Origin: Ectobacillus funiculus
GTDB lineage: Bacteria > Bacillota > Bacilli > Bacillales > Bacillaceae_G
DNA length: 55,265 bases
NCBI RefSeq assembly: GCF_004138295.1
Contig: NZ_SCFM01000046.1
Location: 1 to 55,265 of the forward strand
Reading direction: 5' to 3'
Part shown: positions 9,113-18,105 of the stretch, in pieces
Layout: each line of letters begins with the position of its first letter
Position numbering within the stretch: the first letter of the stretch is position 1
Translations under genes and position numbers: made by a program
The notes under the pieces: generated by a model
Databases searched by the model: none
Seen by the model: the letters and a program-made list of their open reading frames with translations, nothing else
Told to the model about the DNA's origin: nothing

Positions 9113-11254
9113 TTACGCCTTCTCGATTTTCACTGCGCACACTTTGAATTCCGGCATGCGTGAATATGGATCTAAAGCAGGGTTTGTTAATTGGTTCACA
9201 GATAACTCTTTTCCCCAGTGATATGGAATAAAAATGGTATCCTTGCGAATTGTTTTTGTTAAACGAACATCTACTGTCATATGACCACGGCGCGTAGTAA
9301 GCTTGACTTTATCACCGTTTGCCAAATTGTTGCGTGCTGCAAGCTCCGGATGCATCTCTGCATATGGAAGCGGACATTGCTCCATTAAGAAGTCTACGCG
9401 ACGTGTTTGGTTACCAGATAGGTAGTGGAACACAACACGGCCTGTTGTGAGTACAAGTGGATATTCCGCTGATTGTGTTTCACCTGGTTCTGTCCAATTA
9501 AATACACCTAGGTTCGCTTTCCCATCCTCTGTACCAAAGCGCTCCTTGAACATATGAGGACTTCCCGGATGATCCTTAGAAGGACACGGCCAAAACACAC
9601 CGTCCTCCTTATCAATTCGATCCCATGTAATACCGTAATAATCCGCTGGACCACCCTTAGATGCCACACGGAATTCCTCAAAAATTTCGTGTGCTGTTTG
9701 ATAAGGGAAGAACCTCCCTTTTCCCATACGCTCAGCAATTAAGCTGACAATTTCCCAATCAGGCTTGCTTTCTCCGAGAGGGTCGCGCACTTTACGAATG
9801 CGAATCACGCGTCCTTCTAAATTTGTTGTTGTTCCGTCATCCTCTGCCCAAGTTGTTGTTGGCAGGACAACATCCGCATGCTCTGCTGTCTCAGATAAGA
9901 AGAAATCACTAACCACTAAGAAATCTAATTTTTTAAACGCTTCATTGACATAGTTACCGTTTGGTGCAGAGACCGCAGGGTTACTACAGATAACATGCAT
10001 ACCGCGAATCGTATTGTTATGAATTAAGTCAAACATCTCATAAGCGGATACCCCTGGCTGCGGCATATCCTTCGGGTCAATCCCCCAAACGCCTGATATA
10101 TATTCTACTGCTTTCGGATCTGTCAGCTTACGGTAGCCTGGTAGCAAATCTGCTTTTTGTCCATGCTCACGTCCGCCTTGCCCGTTTCCTTGGCCTGTAA
10201 ATGTACCACACCCTGAAGCAAATTTTCCAACCATACCACGAAGCAGCGACATTGTAATGTACATTTGGACATTGTGCACACCTTTAGATTGTTGCTCAAC
10301 CCCGCGTGCAAACATGACAACCGAACGCGGAGATTGACCGTAAATATGTGCTGCTTTTACTAGCTTTTCTACAACTACTCCTGTAACCTGCGAAGTATAT
10401 TCAGGTGTACAATGTGCAACAGATTGTTTTAATTCCTCGAAGTTGTTGCAACGCTCTTGTACGTATTCATTATCGACATAGCCCTCTTTGATTAACAAAT
10501 GAATTATACCTGCAGCCAATGCAGAGTCTGTACCTGGCTTTAAGTCCAAGTGCACGTCAGCAACGCGCGCAATTGGAACCTCACGCGGGTCAGCTACAAT
10601 TAATTTCGCACCTTTGTCTTTTGCTTTCCAAAGCCATTGCGTGCTTGTTGGATGACATTCTGCTGAGTTAGAGCCCGCTAGGAAGAAGCAATCTGTATGC
10701 TCAAGCTCTGGCACAGGCAATGTCATACCACGATCGATACCAAAAGTTTTCAGCATACCACCTGCTGCAGAGCTCATACAGAAACGGCCGTTGTAATCAA
10801 TATAACGCGTTCCAAGTCCAACCCGTGCATATTTTCCTACTAAATAGCACTTCTCATTTGTCATCGATACACCACCAAATACGCTAAGCGCATCTTTGCC
10901 ATGATCGCGCTGGATGCGTTTGAAGTTTGATTCAATGTAATCTAACGCTTCCTTCCACGATACAGCATGAAATTGTCCATTTTTCTTAATCAGCGGCTTT
11001 GTAATCCGATCCGGATGCTCAATTGTTTGGTAAGCGGTCACACCTTTTGGACACATTTTCCCTTTTGTTACTGGCCAATCGTAGCGTGGCTCTACCCCAA
11101 CTACCTTTCCTGTTTTCTCTTCCACACGAATATGTATACCGCATTGCATTCCACAATAGCAGCAGTGGGTTGTAATTAGCTTTTCACCTGGTTTATGCAA
11201 ATTTTTCACATTATCCCTTGTCACAAATTGATCTTGCTTTACCAACTGGCTCAT
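9113..11254 (-). CDS. Molybdopterin oxidoreductase, Nas/Nap-type nitrate reductase catalytic subunit
   Basis: 713 aa with bis-MGD molybdoenzyme architecture. The N-terminal 4Fe-4S site is C31-x2-C34-x3-C38 with C68. The probable molybdenum ligand is C159 in NGRFCMSSAAGG, which matches the Cys-Met signature of assimilatory and periplasmic nitrate reductases rather than NarG (Asp) or formate dehydrogenase (Cys/Sec-His). There is no Tat signal peptide. The C-terminal MopB-binding domain starts near residue 600. Context with fnr, narK and a full Moco set supports nitrate reduction. Another oxyanion (selenate, chlorate) cannot be excluded. Confidence 0.82.
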   Translation of the reverse strand: MSQLVKQDQFVTRDNVKNLHKPGEKLITTHCCYCGMQCGIHIRVEEKTGKVVGVEPRYDWPVTKGKMCPKGVTAYQTIEHPDRITKPLIKKNGQFHAVSWKEALDYIESNFKRIQRDHGKDALSVFGGVSMTNEKCYLVGKYARVGLGTRYIDYNGRFCMSSAAGGMLKTFGIDRGMTLPVPELEHTDCFFLAGSNSAECHPTSTQWLWKAKDKGAKLIVADPREVPIARVADVHLDLKPGTDSALAAGIIHLLIKEGYVDNEYVQERCNNFEELKQSVAHCTPEYTSQVTGVVVEKLVKAAHIYGQSPRSVVMFARGVEQQSKGVHNVQMYITMSLLRGMVGKFASGCGTFTGQGNGQGGREHGQKADLLPGYRKLTDPKAVEYISGVWGIDPKDMPQPGVSAYEMFDLIHNNTIRGMHVICSNPAVSAPNGNYVNEAFKKLDFLVVSDFFLSETAEHADVVLPTTTWAEDDGTTTNLEGRVIRIRKVRDPLGESKPDWEIVSLIAERMGKGRFFPYQTAHEIFEEFRVASKGGPADYYGITWDRIDKEDGVFWPCPSKDHPGSPHMFKERFGTEDGKANLGVFNWTEPGETQSAEYPLVLTTGRVVFHYLSGNQTRRVDFLMEQCPLPYAEMHPELAARNNLANGDKVKLTTRRGHMTVDVRLTKTIRKDTIFIPYHWGKELSVNQLTNPALDPYSRMPEFKVCAVKIEKA

Positions 11255-11268
11255 CTTTACTCACCTCT

Positions 11269-12417
11269 TCATTTTGTTGTTACTTCATCTTGTTTTACTT
11301 GATAAAACTCCTCCGAACGCTTTTGTCCAAAGCCTGGCACATGAATACTGTTATTTGTTTGAATTGGTCCGTACGGGTTGCCGATCGCTTGCTCCATATT
11401 CAGCTGCTTCATCACACGCAGCCGTCTGCGGCATGAAGGACAGTAGTCTGCTAGATATGAGCCATCTGCAAGCTGCAAATCAAATTGCTGTGCTGCTAAA
11501 ATGGCCTTTACATCTGAAATCTGATCATCATTGCTATACTTTGTACCGCACTTCTTACATGCTCTCGTATCCACCTTCACAACCTCCTGATAATTCATCG
11601 GAACAGCTGTTGCAAGCGGGCGGATCGGAACATGAAAGAGCTTGCCGAATGGAAAATAGATAAGAAAAAACACAACAGAAATCTGATGCACAATTGTTAT
11701 ATAATGATGAATAAATCCTTTTAGAAATACATAGGAAAGAGTAAGCATCAAGCCTGTGACTGCTGCACTGAGCAATAAAAGAAGCGGTAAAATGTCAAAC
11801 TCAAATCGCTGTGTTACCCGAACATCCTTATTGATTGTGCGGCGAATTAGCGCCATCGTTGCACCGATTAGCAGCATCATTGCAAAAATGTTAAGCGAGT
11901 TGTACATAAGTTCTGCAACAATCCCATGTGCCTGAATTTTTATTACCTGATGGTTAAACACAATGACACCGTACGTATGAGCATCTATTAAGTTGAAACG
12001 AAACAAACCAAACGTTAAACCAAACGTAAATGCTAACGAGCCAATACAGCCCCATGCAATTAAAAAGTGCTGCAACCCACGATAGATACCGCGTTTAAAA
12101 ATAAATTTTTGCAGAAAGATATTTTCAAATCCTGTTTTCAAAACAGACACAATATTTCGTTTGACGCGATTGGCTGATTTTAAATTTTGCAGGCTCCGTT
12201 TCATAACCTGATATGTTGCCGGTCTTGCAAACCAAAAGTAAACACGAATCGTCATCCCAATAGCAAATATAATAGAAGAAAGTAAATACCCGAGCGTCGC
12301 TAAATCAATATAGATAAATTGATCGGTAGCGTACCAAACTGTCAAAACTAACAGTACTGTTATAACAAATGAATAAAACCGCGCTTTTGAATAAAACTTG
12401 CGCTCGATTATATTCAT
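11269..12417 (-). CDS. NarI/HdrE-like cytochrome b membrane subunit with C-terminal zinc-ribbon-like domain
   Basis: 382 aa with about six membrane helices (two N-terminal, then four between about 110 and 260). Histidines in HFLIAWG and HHYITIVHQ could bind heme b, as in NarI/DsrM-type quinol oxidases. The soluble C-terminal part carries two CxxC pairs (CKKC and CPSC) that look like a zinc ribbon or rubredoxin-like site, which NarI lacks. The ATG at 12417 follows AAGGGGGGAAA; the longer upstream frame has no such site. It is the first gene of the FNR-controlled reductase operon and probably oxidises menaquinol. Confidence 0.78.
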   Translation of the reverse strand: MNIIERKFYSKARFYSFVITVLLVLTVWYATDQFIYIDLATLGYLLSSIIFAIGMTIRVYFWFARPATYQVMKRSLQNLKSANRVKRNIVSVLKTGFENIFLQKFIFKRGIYRGLQHFLIAWGCIGSLAFTFGLTFGLFRFNLIDAHTYGVIVFNHQVIKIQAHGIVAELMYNSLNIFAMMLLIGATMALIRRTINKDVRVTQRFEFDILPLLLLLSAAVTGLMLTLSYVFLKGFIHHYITIVHQISVVFFLIYFPFGKLFHVPIRPLATAVPMNYQEVVKVDTRACKKCGTKYSNDDQISDVKAILAAQQFDLQLADGSYLADYCPSCRRRLRVMKQLNMEQAIGNPYGPIQTNNSIHVPGFGQKRSEEFYQVKQDEVTTK

Positions 12418-12459
12418 GTCGTTTCCCCCCTTATTTTTAAAAGCCGCCTTGTTGCCTTC

Positions 12460-12502
12460 ATTATACGCATGAGTGAGCAGAATCACTGTGACGCATGTCA
12501 CA
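12460..12502 (-). promoter_or_regulatory. FNR box at -41.5 plus -10 of the reductase operon
   Basis: TGTGACGCATGTCACA (12487-12502) is a perfect TGTGA-N6-TCACA FNR palindrome. Exactly 21 bases further on the minus strand is a perfect TATAAT (12465-12460). This places the box centre at -41.5 from the predicted start at about 12453, the class II activator position. Confidence 0.82.
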
Positions 12503-12537
12503 TATTTATTTGACAATGTAGTGACAGTTGCCCTTAC

Positions 12538-12597
12538 CTAAAGTTTCATACTACGGCAAATTCACTTCTAGCTGGAAATTTATACTTTCTTAAAGCG
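12538..12597 (+). repeat. Terminator-linked repeat, copy 3 (3' half)
   Basis: Partial copy keeping ACTTCTAGCTGGAAATTTAT and the tail ACTTTCTTAAAGCG, abutting the fnr terminator. It sits between fnr and the FNR-activated promoter. Confidence 0.7.
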
Positions 12598-12603
12598 AAA
12601 AAA

Positions 12604-12627
12604 AGCAGCTACCATTAGATAGCTGCT
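12604..12627 (-). terminator. Terminator of the moe-moa-fnr unit
   Basis: AGCAGCTA pairs with TAGCTGCT, with seven consecutive T residues following on the minus strand. It overlaps the sequence just after the fnr stop codon. Confidence 0.78.
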
Positions 12628-12629
12628 GC

Positions 12630-13319
12630 TTATTCGATATTACAATATGAAGTTGGGCAATTTTCACAATTAATCTCCTGCTTCAAATACTCTAAATCAT
12701 GAATGATAATTTTTCTTCCTTCAAAAGAAAGAATACCCATCCCCTTCAATTCATTTAGAGCACGGTTCACACTTTCCCGAGTTGTTGAGCTGAAGTTCGC
12801 TAAATCCTGATTTGTCATTTGTACATCAAGTAATATACCGTTTTCTACTGGTACACCGTAGCTATTGGTCATACGAATTAAAGTGGAATAGAGCGCTCCC
12901 TTCTTTCCATACAAAACAAGGTCGCGGAACTTCGTATGCTGCTTACGAATATGATCGGTCATAACAGGCATAAAATCTGCTGCAAACAACGGATTTGTGA
13001 GCAATTCTCTTTCGATTGCTTCATTCCTGATGACAAGTACCTCACTATCCTCAAGTGCACGTGCGCTAAACAAGTATTTTCCGTTTTTCGCAAAAATCAT
13101 AAGCTCTCCCATAATGGAGCTTGGTCCGCACAGACGCAAACAAAGCTGCTTTCCATCACCTGAAAGCTTATTAATTTGAAATTTCCCTTTTAACACCACA
13201 AAAAATCGATCTCCATCCTGACCTTCTTGAAACAAATGAGCTCCTTTTCTTACCTTCAATGTTTGATAGGCCAGTTTGGATAAACAGTCTACACTTTCGG
13301 TGCTCAAAACTGTCGGCAT
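12630..13319 (-). CDS. fnr: Anaerobic regulator Fnr (Crp/Fnr family)
   Basis: 229 aa: an N-terminal cyclic-nucleotide-binding-like beta-roll (to about 115), dimer helix, and a winged helix with the recognition helix in SSTTRESVNRALNEL. The C-terminal cysteines (CENCPTSYC, residues about 219-227) match Bacillus Fnr, which binds its 4Fe-4S cluster with C-terminal cysteines rather than N-terminal ones as in E. coli. It should activate at TGTGA-N6-TCACA sites, three of which flank this cluster. It lies 21 bases after moeB at the end of the Moco operon, so its expression is tied to cofactor synthesis. Confidence 0.9.
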   Translation of the reverse strand: MPTVLSTESVDCLSKLAYQTLKVRKGAHLFQEGQDGDRFFVVLKGKFQINKLSGDGKQLCLRLCGPSSIMGELMIFAKNGKYLFSARALEDSEVLVIRNEAIERELLTNPLFAADFMPVMTDHIRKQHTKFRDLVLYGKKGALYSTLIRMTNSYGVPVENGILLDVQMTNQDLANFSSTTRESVNRALNELKGMGILSFEGRKIIIHDLEYLKQEINCENCPTSYCNIE

Positions 13320-13340
13320 TGATTTGCTCCCTTCTGCACG

Positions 13341-14354
13341 TTATCCAAAATAACGCTGATAGATAGAACGAGCTTCTGTAACATCCTTCGTTCCATGGAT
13401 AAGCACTCTGCCATCACGGAACAGGACAATACGGTGCCTTTCCAGCTGCATCATAGCCAAATACGGATTGCTCTGTATATTATGTCCAGAACGCTTCAGG
13501 TGCGAAGCAAGCTTTTCTAACTCAAACGGCTTCGTTCCCCGCAGCTGAACTGTATCTCTGCCACATAAAACAGCCGCCTTGCTTCTATCTTCTTCCGTTA
13601 ATGCCGGATACGTTCTTTCTTCCCCACATGACGGACATTTCTTGCTCTTTCGCTTCCCAACACGTAAAAACATATGCTCATTATTCCAAATATCGAACAA
13701 AGCCAATGACGGTCGCACTGCTTGCATATTTCCAGTCAGTATTTTTAAAGCTTCCGCTGCCTGATAAGACACTGTCATACCAATAGCAGGACCGATTACA
13801 CCCGTGGTATCGCACGTTAAACTATAGGATGGAAGATGCGGGAGCAAACAGCGAAAACAAGGCGTTTGTCCCGGAATAATTGGCATCGATAGCCCATAGC
13901 TACCTGTACAAGACCCGAAAATCCACGGTATATTGTATGCTTGCGATGCATCATTAATGAGAAGACGTGTTTCAAAGTTATCTGTTGCGTCTATCATAAC
14001 ATCGAGTCTCTGTTCGCACATAGTGTTAATTTCATCAGGTGTAAGATCTAAGACATGCGTTGTAATCTCTATCTCGCTATTAATGCGGCTGAGCCTATTT
14101 CTCGCCGCAATTGCTTTTGGCAGTCCTTGCTCAGCATCACGTTCCTCATACAGCTGCTGCCGCTGTAAATTGCTCCAATCTACATAATCACGATCAACAA
14201 TTGTAATTTTCCCCACACCTGCGCGGACAAGCATTTCAGCATTGCCGCAGCCAAGAGCACCAGCTCCAACAATGAGCACATGTGCCTCCCTCAACAATTT
14301 CTGCCCCTGCTCTCCAATTGGTGAAAAAAGTGTTTGCCTTGAATATCTATCCAT
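13341..14354 (-). CDS. moeB: MoaD-adenylating enzyme MoeB/ThiF-like
   Basis: 337-aa E1-like enzyme. The nucleotide-binding loop GAGALGCGNAE, the NLQRQ motif and two zinc CxxC pairs (CFRCLL and CPSC) are present. It adenylates the C-terminal glycine of MoaD so that sulfur can be loaded. A C-terminal domain of about 90 aa beyond the minimal MoeB core is present, as in the Bacillus protein. The ATG at 14354 follows AAAGGCG; a GTG at 14363 overlapping the moaC stop is the alternative. Confidence 0.85.
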   Translation of the reverse strand: MDRYSRQTLFSPIGEQGQKLLREAHVLIVGAGALGCGNAEMLVRAGVGKITIVDRDYVDWSNLQRQQLYEERDAEQGLPKAIAARNRLSRINSEIEITTHVLDLTPDEINTMCEQRLDVMIDATDNFETRLLINDASQAYNIPWIFGSCTGSYGLSMPIIPGQTPCFRCLLPHLPSYSLTCDTTGVIGPAIGMTVSYQAAEALKILTGNMQAVRPSLALFDIWNNEHMFLRVGKRKSKKCPSCGEERTYPALTEEDRSKAAVLCGRDTVQLRGTKPFELEKLASHLKRSGHNIQSNPYLAMMQLERHRIVLFRDGRVLIHGTKDVTEARSIYQRYFG

Positions 14355-14359
14355 GCAGG

Positions 14360-14848
14360 TCACGCCTTTAACCGTTTATAGTCACCATTTTTCCCGCCTG
14401 TTTTCTCCATTAAATAAGTCGGACCAATGATAATCCCCTTATCAATCGCCTTACACATATCATAAATCGTTAACGCACAAACAGAAGCTGCTGTTAAAGC
14501 TTCCATCTCTACCCCCGTGCTGCCTTTTGTTTTCACGAAGGATTCAATATGCAGTTCGTACTCATCGTCCCGCTCCTCCCAATGAAACGAAAGGTCTACT
14601 CCCGTTAAAGAGAGAGGATGGCACATTGGAATGATGTCTGCTGTTTTCTTTGCACCCATGATTCCAGCCACTTGTGCGACGGATAAGACATCTCCTTTTT
14701 TCACTTCACCCTTGGTCATTTTTTCATATACTTCCTTAGACACAATAACACTCGATGCGGCGTGTGCTGTACGTGCTGTTTCATGTTTTTCGGAAATATC
14801 CACCATGCGTGCTTTTCCTTCCGCATTGAAATGTGTAAATTCACTCAT
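14360..14848 (-). CDS. moaC: Cyclic pyranopterin monophosphate synthase MoaC
   Basis: 162 aa, full length for MoaC. The conserved MVDISEK, IPMCHPL and [11 protein letters not shown] segments are present. With MoaA it turns GTP into cyclic pyranopterin monophosphate, the first step of molybdopterin synthesis. It lies 12 bases after moaD, starting after GGGGG. Confidence 0.93.
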   Translation of the reverse strand: MSEFTHFNAEGKARMVDISEKHETARTAHAASSVIVSKEVYEKMTKGEVKKGDVLSVAQVAGIMGAKKTADIIPMCHPLSLTGVDLSFHWEERDDEYELHIESFVKTKGSTGVEMEALTAASVCALTIYDMCKAIDKGIIIGPTYLMEKTGGKNGDYKRLKA

Positions 14849-14860
14849 CTTTTTTCCCCC

Positions 14861-15094
14861 TTATCCCCCGCTTACCGGTGGAATCAGTGCCACTGTATCA
14901 CCAGCCTGAATAACATCCTCATCATCAGCAAATTCTTCATTTACCGCAATCATGATGCTTTTCGTATCCAAGAATTCGTACTTCTCCTCCAGCTGCTTTC
15001 TTAAATCTGCTACTGTTATTGAATTTTCCTCTATTTGCAAATCACGTGTGCCGAATTGCTCACGTAAATGAGCGAATAATAATACTGTAATCAT
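14861..15094 (-). CDS. moaD: Molybdopterin synthase sulfur carrier MoaD
   Basis: 77-aa ubiquitin-fold protein ending in the required Gly-Gly (PPVSGG). The C-terminal glycine becomes a thiocarboxylate after MoeB action and donates sulfur within the MoaD-MoaE synthase. It overlaps moaE by four bases, fitting a 1:1 complex. Confidence 0.92.
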   Translation of the reverse strand: MITVLLFAHLREQFGTRDLQIEENSITVADLRKQLEEKYEFLDTKSIMIAVNEEFADDEDVIQAGDTVALIPPVSGG

Positions 15095-15546
15095 CCTTCA
15101 TTCACCTCGGGCTTGCCATTTTCGTATGAAATCGTTCCTTGCTGATTGCCGATCCAGAGCTCGCCATCTTCCCAATGCTCCTTCTTCCAAATTGGAACCA
15201 TTTCTTTAATCCGCTCAATCGCATACCGGTTTGCTTCATATGCATCGGCGCGATGAGGAGAAGACGTAGCAATCACAACCGCTGCTTCACCAATTTCCAA
15301 GCGGCCAACGCGATGCACAATTGCAGATTTTGCTCCTGGCCATTTTTCTGCTATTTCCCTGCCGATTTGCTCCAGCTTCGCCTTTGCCATTGGAACATAC
15401 GCTTCATATTCCAAATATAAAGTTTTTCTGCCCTTTGTAATCTCGCGCACCGTACCGATAAAATTTACAACCGCGCCAGCATTTCGGTGCATCACCTGCT
15501 CCGTTACCTCCTGAGCAGAAATAGGAGATGCTATAATTTCAAACAT
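15091..15546 (-). CDS. moaE: Molybdopterin synthase catalytic subunit MoaE
   Basis: 151 aa, with GAVVNFIGTVR near residue 25, YEAYVPMA in the middle and the conserved HR-x6-GE and SPHRADAYEA stretches. It converts cPMP to molybdopterin using sulfur from MoaD. It overlaps mobB by eight bases and moaD by four. Confidence 0.93.
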   Translation of the reverse strand: MFEIIASPISAQEVTEQVMHRNAGAVVNFIGTVREITKGRKTLYLEYEAYVPMAKAKLEQIGREIAEKWPGAKSAIVHRVGRLEIGEAAVVIATSSPHRADAYEANRYAIERIKEMVPIWKKEHWEDGELWIGNQQGTISYENGKPEVNEG

Positions 15547-16048
15547 GCCTCTTCCTCCTTAAATAGCCGCTCATCCATGCACAATACAGTTCCTCCTCCT
15601 GAACGGAGAAAACAGGAAAATCGCTCTCAATTGGTATCCACGATACAACGGCAATAACATTAGAAAGCCGTAATAACTTCCGATCTTCCTCACTGCGAAT
15701 GCAGACAATTTTTTCATACGGCTTCTCTTTATATCCTTCTATGAGCAACACATCGATGTTAATGGAATGGCATAGCTCTATCCACTGCTCTAATTGAAAT
15801 TGTTCATCCTGAATCGTTATCGCAAATGTTCCGTCTCCCTCTACCGCAGCAGCAAGCGAACCCGCATGCATATGACGTGTCGAATCCTTCCCCTCAGGAA
15901 GGGCTGGTTTTCCGCCATGACCGTGATGCTTAAAAGAAGCAACACGTAAGCCCTCCTTCGTCAAAGAAGAGATAATCTGTTCCGCTACTGTTGTTTTGCC
16001 GCTATTTTGATAGCCGGCAATTTGCAAGATGACAGGTCTCACTTCCAT
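15539..16048 (-). CDS. mobB: Molybdopterin-guanine dinucleotide biosynthesis GTPase MobB
   Basis: 169 aa with a P-loop GYQNSGKTT at residues 12-20 and FKHHGHGG following, as in MobB. It binds GTP and helps MobA attach GMP to molybdopterin, giving the MGD form needed by the molybdoenzyme in this cluster. It overlaps moeA by ten bases and moaE by eight. Confidence 0.9.
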   Translation of the reverse strand: MEVRPVILQIAGYQNSGKTTVAEQIISSLTKEGLRVASFKHHGHGGKPALPEGKDSTRHMHAGSLAAAVEGDGTFAITIQDEQFQLEQWIELCHSINIDVLLIEGYKEKPYEKIVCIRSEEDRKLLRLSNVIAVVSWIPIESDFPVFSVQEEELYCAWMSGYLRRKRHV

Positions 16049-17304
16049 TCCCTCATACCATCCTGCCCCTCAATCAGCACAACCTCAACCATGCTTCCTG
16101 CCTGCCAGCCTCTTGTACCGCCCGGCAGAACCATAAAACAGTCCGCTCCTGGGAGTGAGGAAACAATATTAGATTTATCCTTCCCTGATGGTTGAACGTA
16201 CAAGCGGCCTCCCTCAAAGGACAGCTTGCTTCTCACAAACCGCGTAAATGGGTTCGCCTTTAACACGTCCTGCTTTAGCGTTGCCTCTACTTTTTGCAAA
16301 TAGACATTCTCCATGCCAAGCATCGTCCGAATTACCGGTCTTGTAAACAATTCAAATCCAACATAGCAAGCGGATGGATTACCTGATAACCCAAAGAGAA
16401 GCTGATCTCCTAATGCCGCTGCCGACGTCACACTTCCTGGGCGCATCGCAATTTTATTAAATAGAAGCTCTGCACCAAGCTCCTTATAAACAGCTGGTAT
16501 ATAATCAAAATCCCCAACAGAAACACCGCCTGTAGTCACGACAATATCTGCTGCCTTCAGCGCTGCTCGCACCGTCTCTAACGTTTGTTCAAATGTATCC
16601 TTCACAACGCCGAAGGAAACCGGTTCAGCACCGCTGCGGAGCGCCTGTGTGTAAAGCATAAAACCATTGCTATTGCGGATTTTCCCTGGCATAAGTGGTT
16701 CATCTGTGCCAAGAAGCTCACTTCCCGTTGCAATAATCGCAACCTTGGGCTTCCGGGTAACAGGAACCTTCTCATATCCAAAGGTCGCTAATAACGCGAT
16801 AACGCCAGCATTAATATACGCCCCTTTCGTAAGGAGACGCGTTCCTTCTTCTATATCTTCTCCAACGCTGGAAATATTTTCGCCTTCTTTAAGCTTTCGT
16901 TTTAACTGAACGAATGTCTTCCCATCCCGCTCTTCTTCCTTTGTAAGTTCACGCATAATTACAGCATTTGCCCCATCAGGAACAGCACCGCCTGTCATAA
17001 TTTTGACTGCTTGTCCTTCTTGCAATGTACCATGCCACACATCACCAGCAGCCACAATCCCGAGGAGCTCCAGCCAAATTGGATTGTGTTCTCCTGCTTC
17101 CTTAGTTGAACTCGCCCGAACCGCATAGCCATCATACGGAGAACGAATAAACCAAGGAACCGGGTGAGGTGCATACACATCACGGGACAACACCCTGCCC
17201 GCACTCGCTGTTAATTCTATGTATTCTTCTTCTATTTGTTTTGGAAACTGCATCAGCTTTATCAACGCTTCTTCAATCGGAATTGGCTTTCGAAACAGTG
17301 TCAC
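16039..17304 (-). CDS. moeA: Molybdopterin molybdenumtransferase MoeA
   Basis: 421 aa. The MoeA signatures SPYDGYAV near residue 65, TGGAVPDGANAV, TTGGVSVGDFDY and LSGNPSACYVGFE are present. It inserts molybdate into adenylylated molybdopterin. The GTG at 17304 is preferred because AAAGGGGTGG lies directly upstream; a GTG at 17313 falls inside that ribosome binding site. First gene of the moeA-mobB-moaE-moaD-moaC-moeB-fnr unit. Confidence 0.92.
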   Translation of the reverse strand: MTLFRKPIPIEEALIKLMQFPKQIEEEYIELTASAGRVLSRDVYAPHPVPWFIRSPYDGYAVRASSTKEAGEHNPIWLELLGIVAAGDVWHGTLQEGQAVKIMTGGAVPDGANAVIMRELTKEEERDGKTFVQLKRKLKEGENISSVGEDIEEGTRLLTKGAYINAGVIALLATFGYEKVPVTRKPKVAIIATGSELLGTDEPLMPGKIRNSNGFMLYTQALRSGAEPVSFGVVKDTFEQTLETVRAALKAADIVVTTGGVSVGDFDYIPAVYKELGAELLFNKIAMRPGSVTSAAALGDQLLFGLSGNPSACYVGFELFTRPVIRTMLGMENVYLQKVEATLKQDVLKANPFTRFVRSKLSFEGGRLYVQPSGKDKSNIVSSLPGADCFMVLPGGTRGWQAGSMVEVVLIEGQDGMREWK

Positions 17305-17428
17305 TAGAACCACCCCTTTGTCCTATTTGTATTGTATTATCTTTTATCTGTTTAGCCAAGAAAACATCCTATCCCATGCTTATGAAGACGGGAGCGTTCG
17401 GAATACGTGCATTGATTTACTTTTGCAT

Positions 17429-17500
17429 GTATTATCATTTAAATTTCTTGCTATGTCGAGTTCGCTTCTAGCTGGCCCTTTATCCAATCTTAAAGTGTAA
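17429..17500 (+). repeat. Terminator-linked repeat, copy 4 (3' half)
   Basis: Partial and diverged: AAATTTCTTGCTATGTCGAG, TTCGCTTCTAGCTGG and a tail CTTAAAGTGTAA that ends just before the mobA terminator. Confidence 0.65.
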
Positions 17501-17506
17501 AGAAAC

Positions 17507-17533
17507 AGCCGATCCCTTCATACGAAATCGGCT
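17507..17533 (-). terminator. Terminator after mobA
   Basis: AGCCGAT pairs with ATCGGCT and is followed by GTTTCTTT on the minus strand. It begins at the mobA stop codon and separates moaA-moaB-mobA from moeA. Confidence 0.6.
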
Positions 17534-18105
17534 CATGGTAAATTCATATAGTCTTCCTTCGTGTTCACATTTACGAACGCTTGCGTGTCTATTCCTAGCC
17601 TTTCCTCTTTGACGTACGCAACTGTGCATAGAGAAAGAAGCCCCTTCATGCTTCGTTTACCTTCTTGTAACAGCAACCCCAGCTTCTCTTTTACACTTTT
17701 GTGATAGCATGCGAACAATGGTTGTATCCGTCCCGCTACAATCGGAACAACCGCATCCACGTTTTCCTCTACTCTGCCGACTATTTTCATTATAATTTCA
17801 TTTGTTACAAGCGGAACGTCACAAGGCAAGACAATATACCAATCGCCGGCTGATGCTTCCATTCCGGTTAAAATACCAGCAAGGGGCCCCATCCCGCTAT
17901 ACTCTTCCAAATCCTCGCGTACAACAACCCCAGGTAGATGAACTAGTTCCTTAAGATGACTAATCACGACAATTTCATCTACGCTAGGCTGCAGCGCATC
18001 AATAGAATAGGTTAGAAATGACTTCCCCTTCCAATGTTGAAGCGCCTTCGGTTCCCCAAATCGGTGTGACTGTCCGCCAGCTAAAACAATGCCAACCGTC
18101 CTCAT
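17533..18105 (-). CDS. mobA: Molybdenum cofactor guanylyltransferase MobA
   Basis: 190 aa with the nucleotidyltransferase signature LAGGQSHRFGEPKAL at the N-terminus and LPCDVPLV in the middle. It adds GMP to molybdopterin with MobB. The ATG at 18105 overlaps the moaB stop (ATGA), suggesting coupled translation; an ATG at 18123 is in frame but has no better ribosome binding site. Confidence 0.9.
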   Translation of the reverse strand: MRTVGIVLAGGQSHRFGEPKALQHWKGKSFLTYSIDALQPSVDEIVVISHLKELVHLPGVVVREDLEEYSGMGPLAGILTGMEASAGDWYIVLPCDVPLVTNEIIMKIVGRVEENVDAVVPIVAGRIQPLFACYHKSVKEKLGLLLQEGKRSMKGLLSLCTVAYVKEERLGIDTQAFVNVNTKEDYMNLP

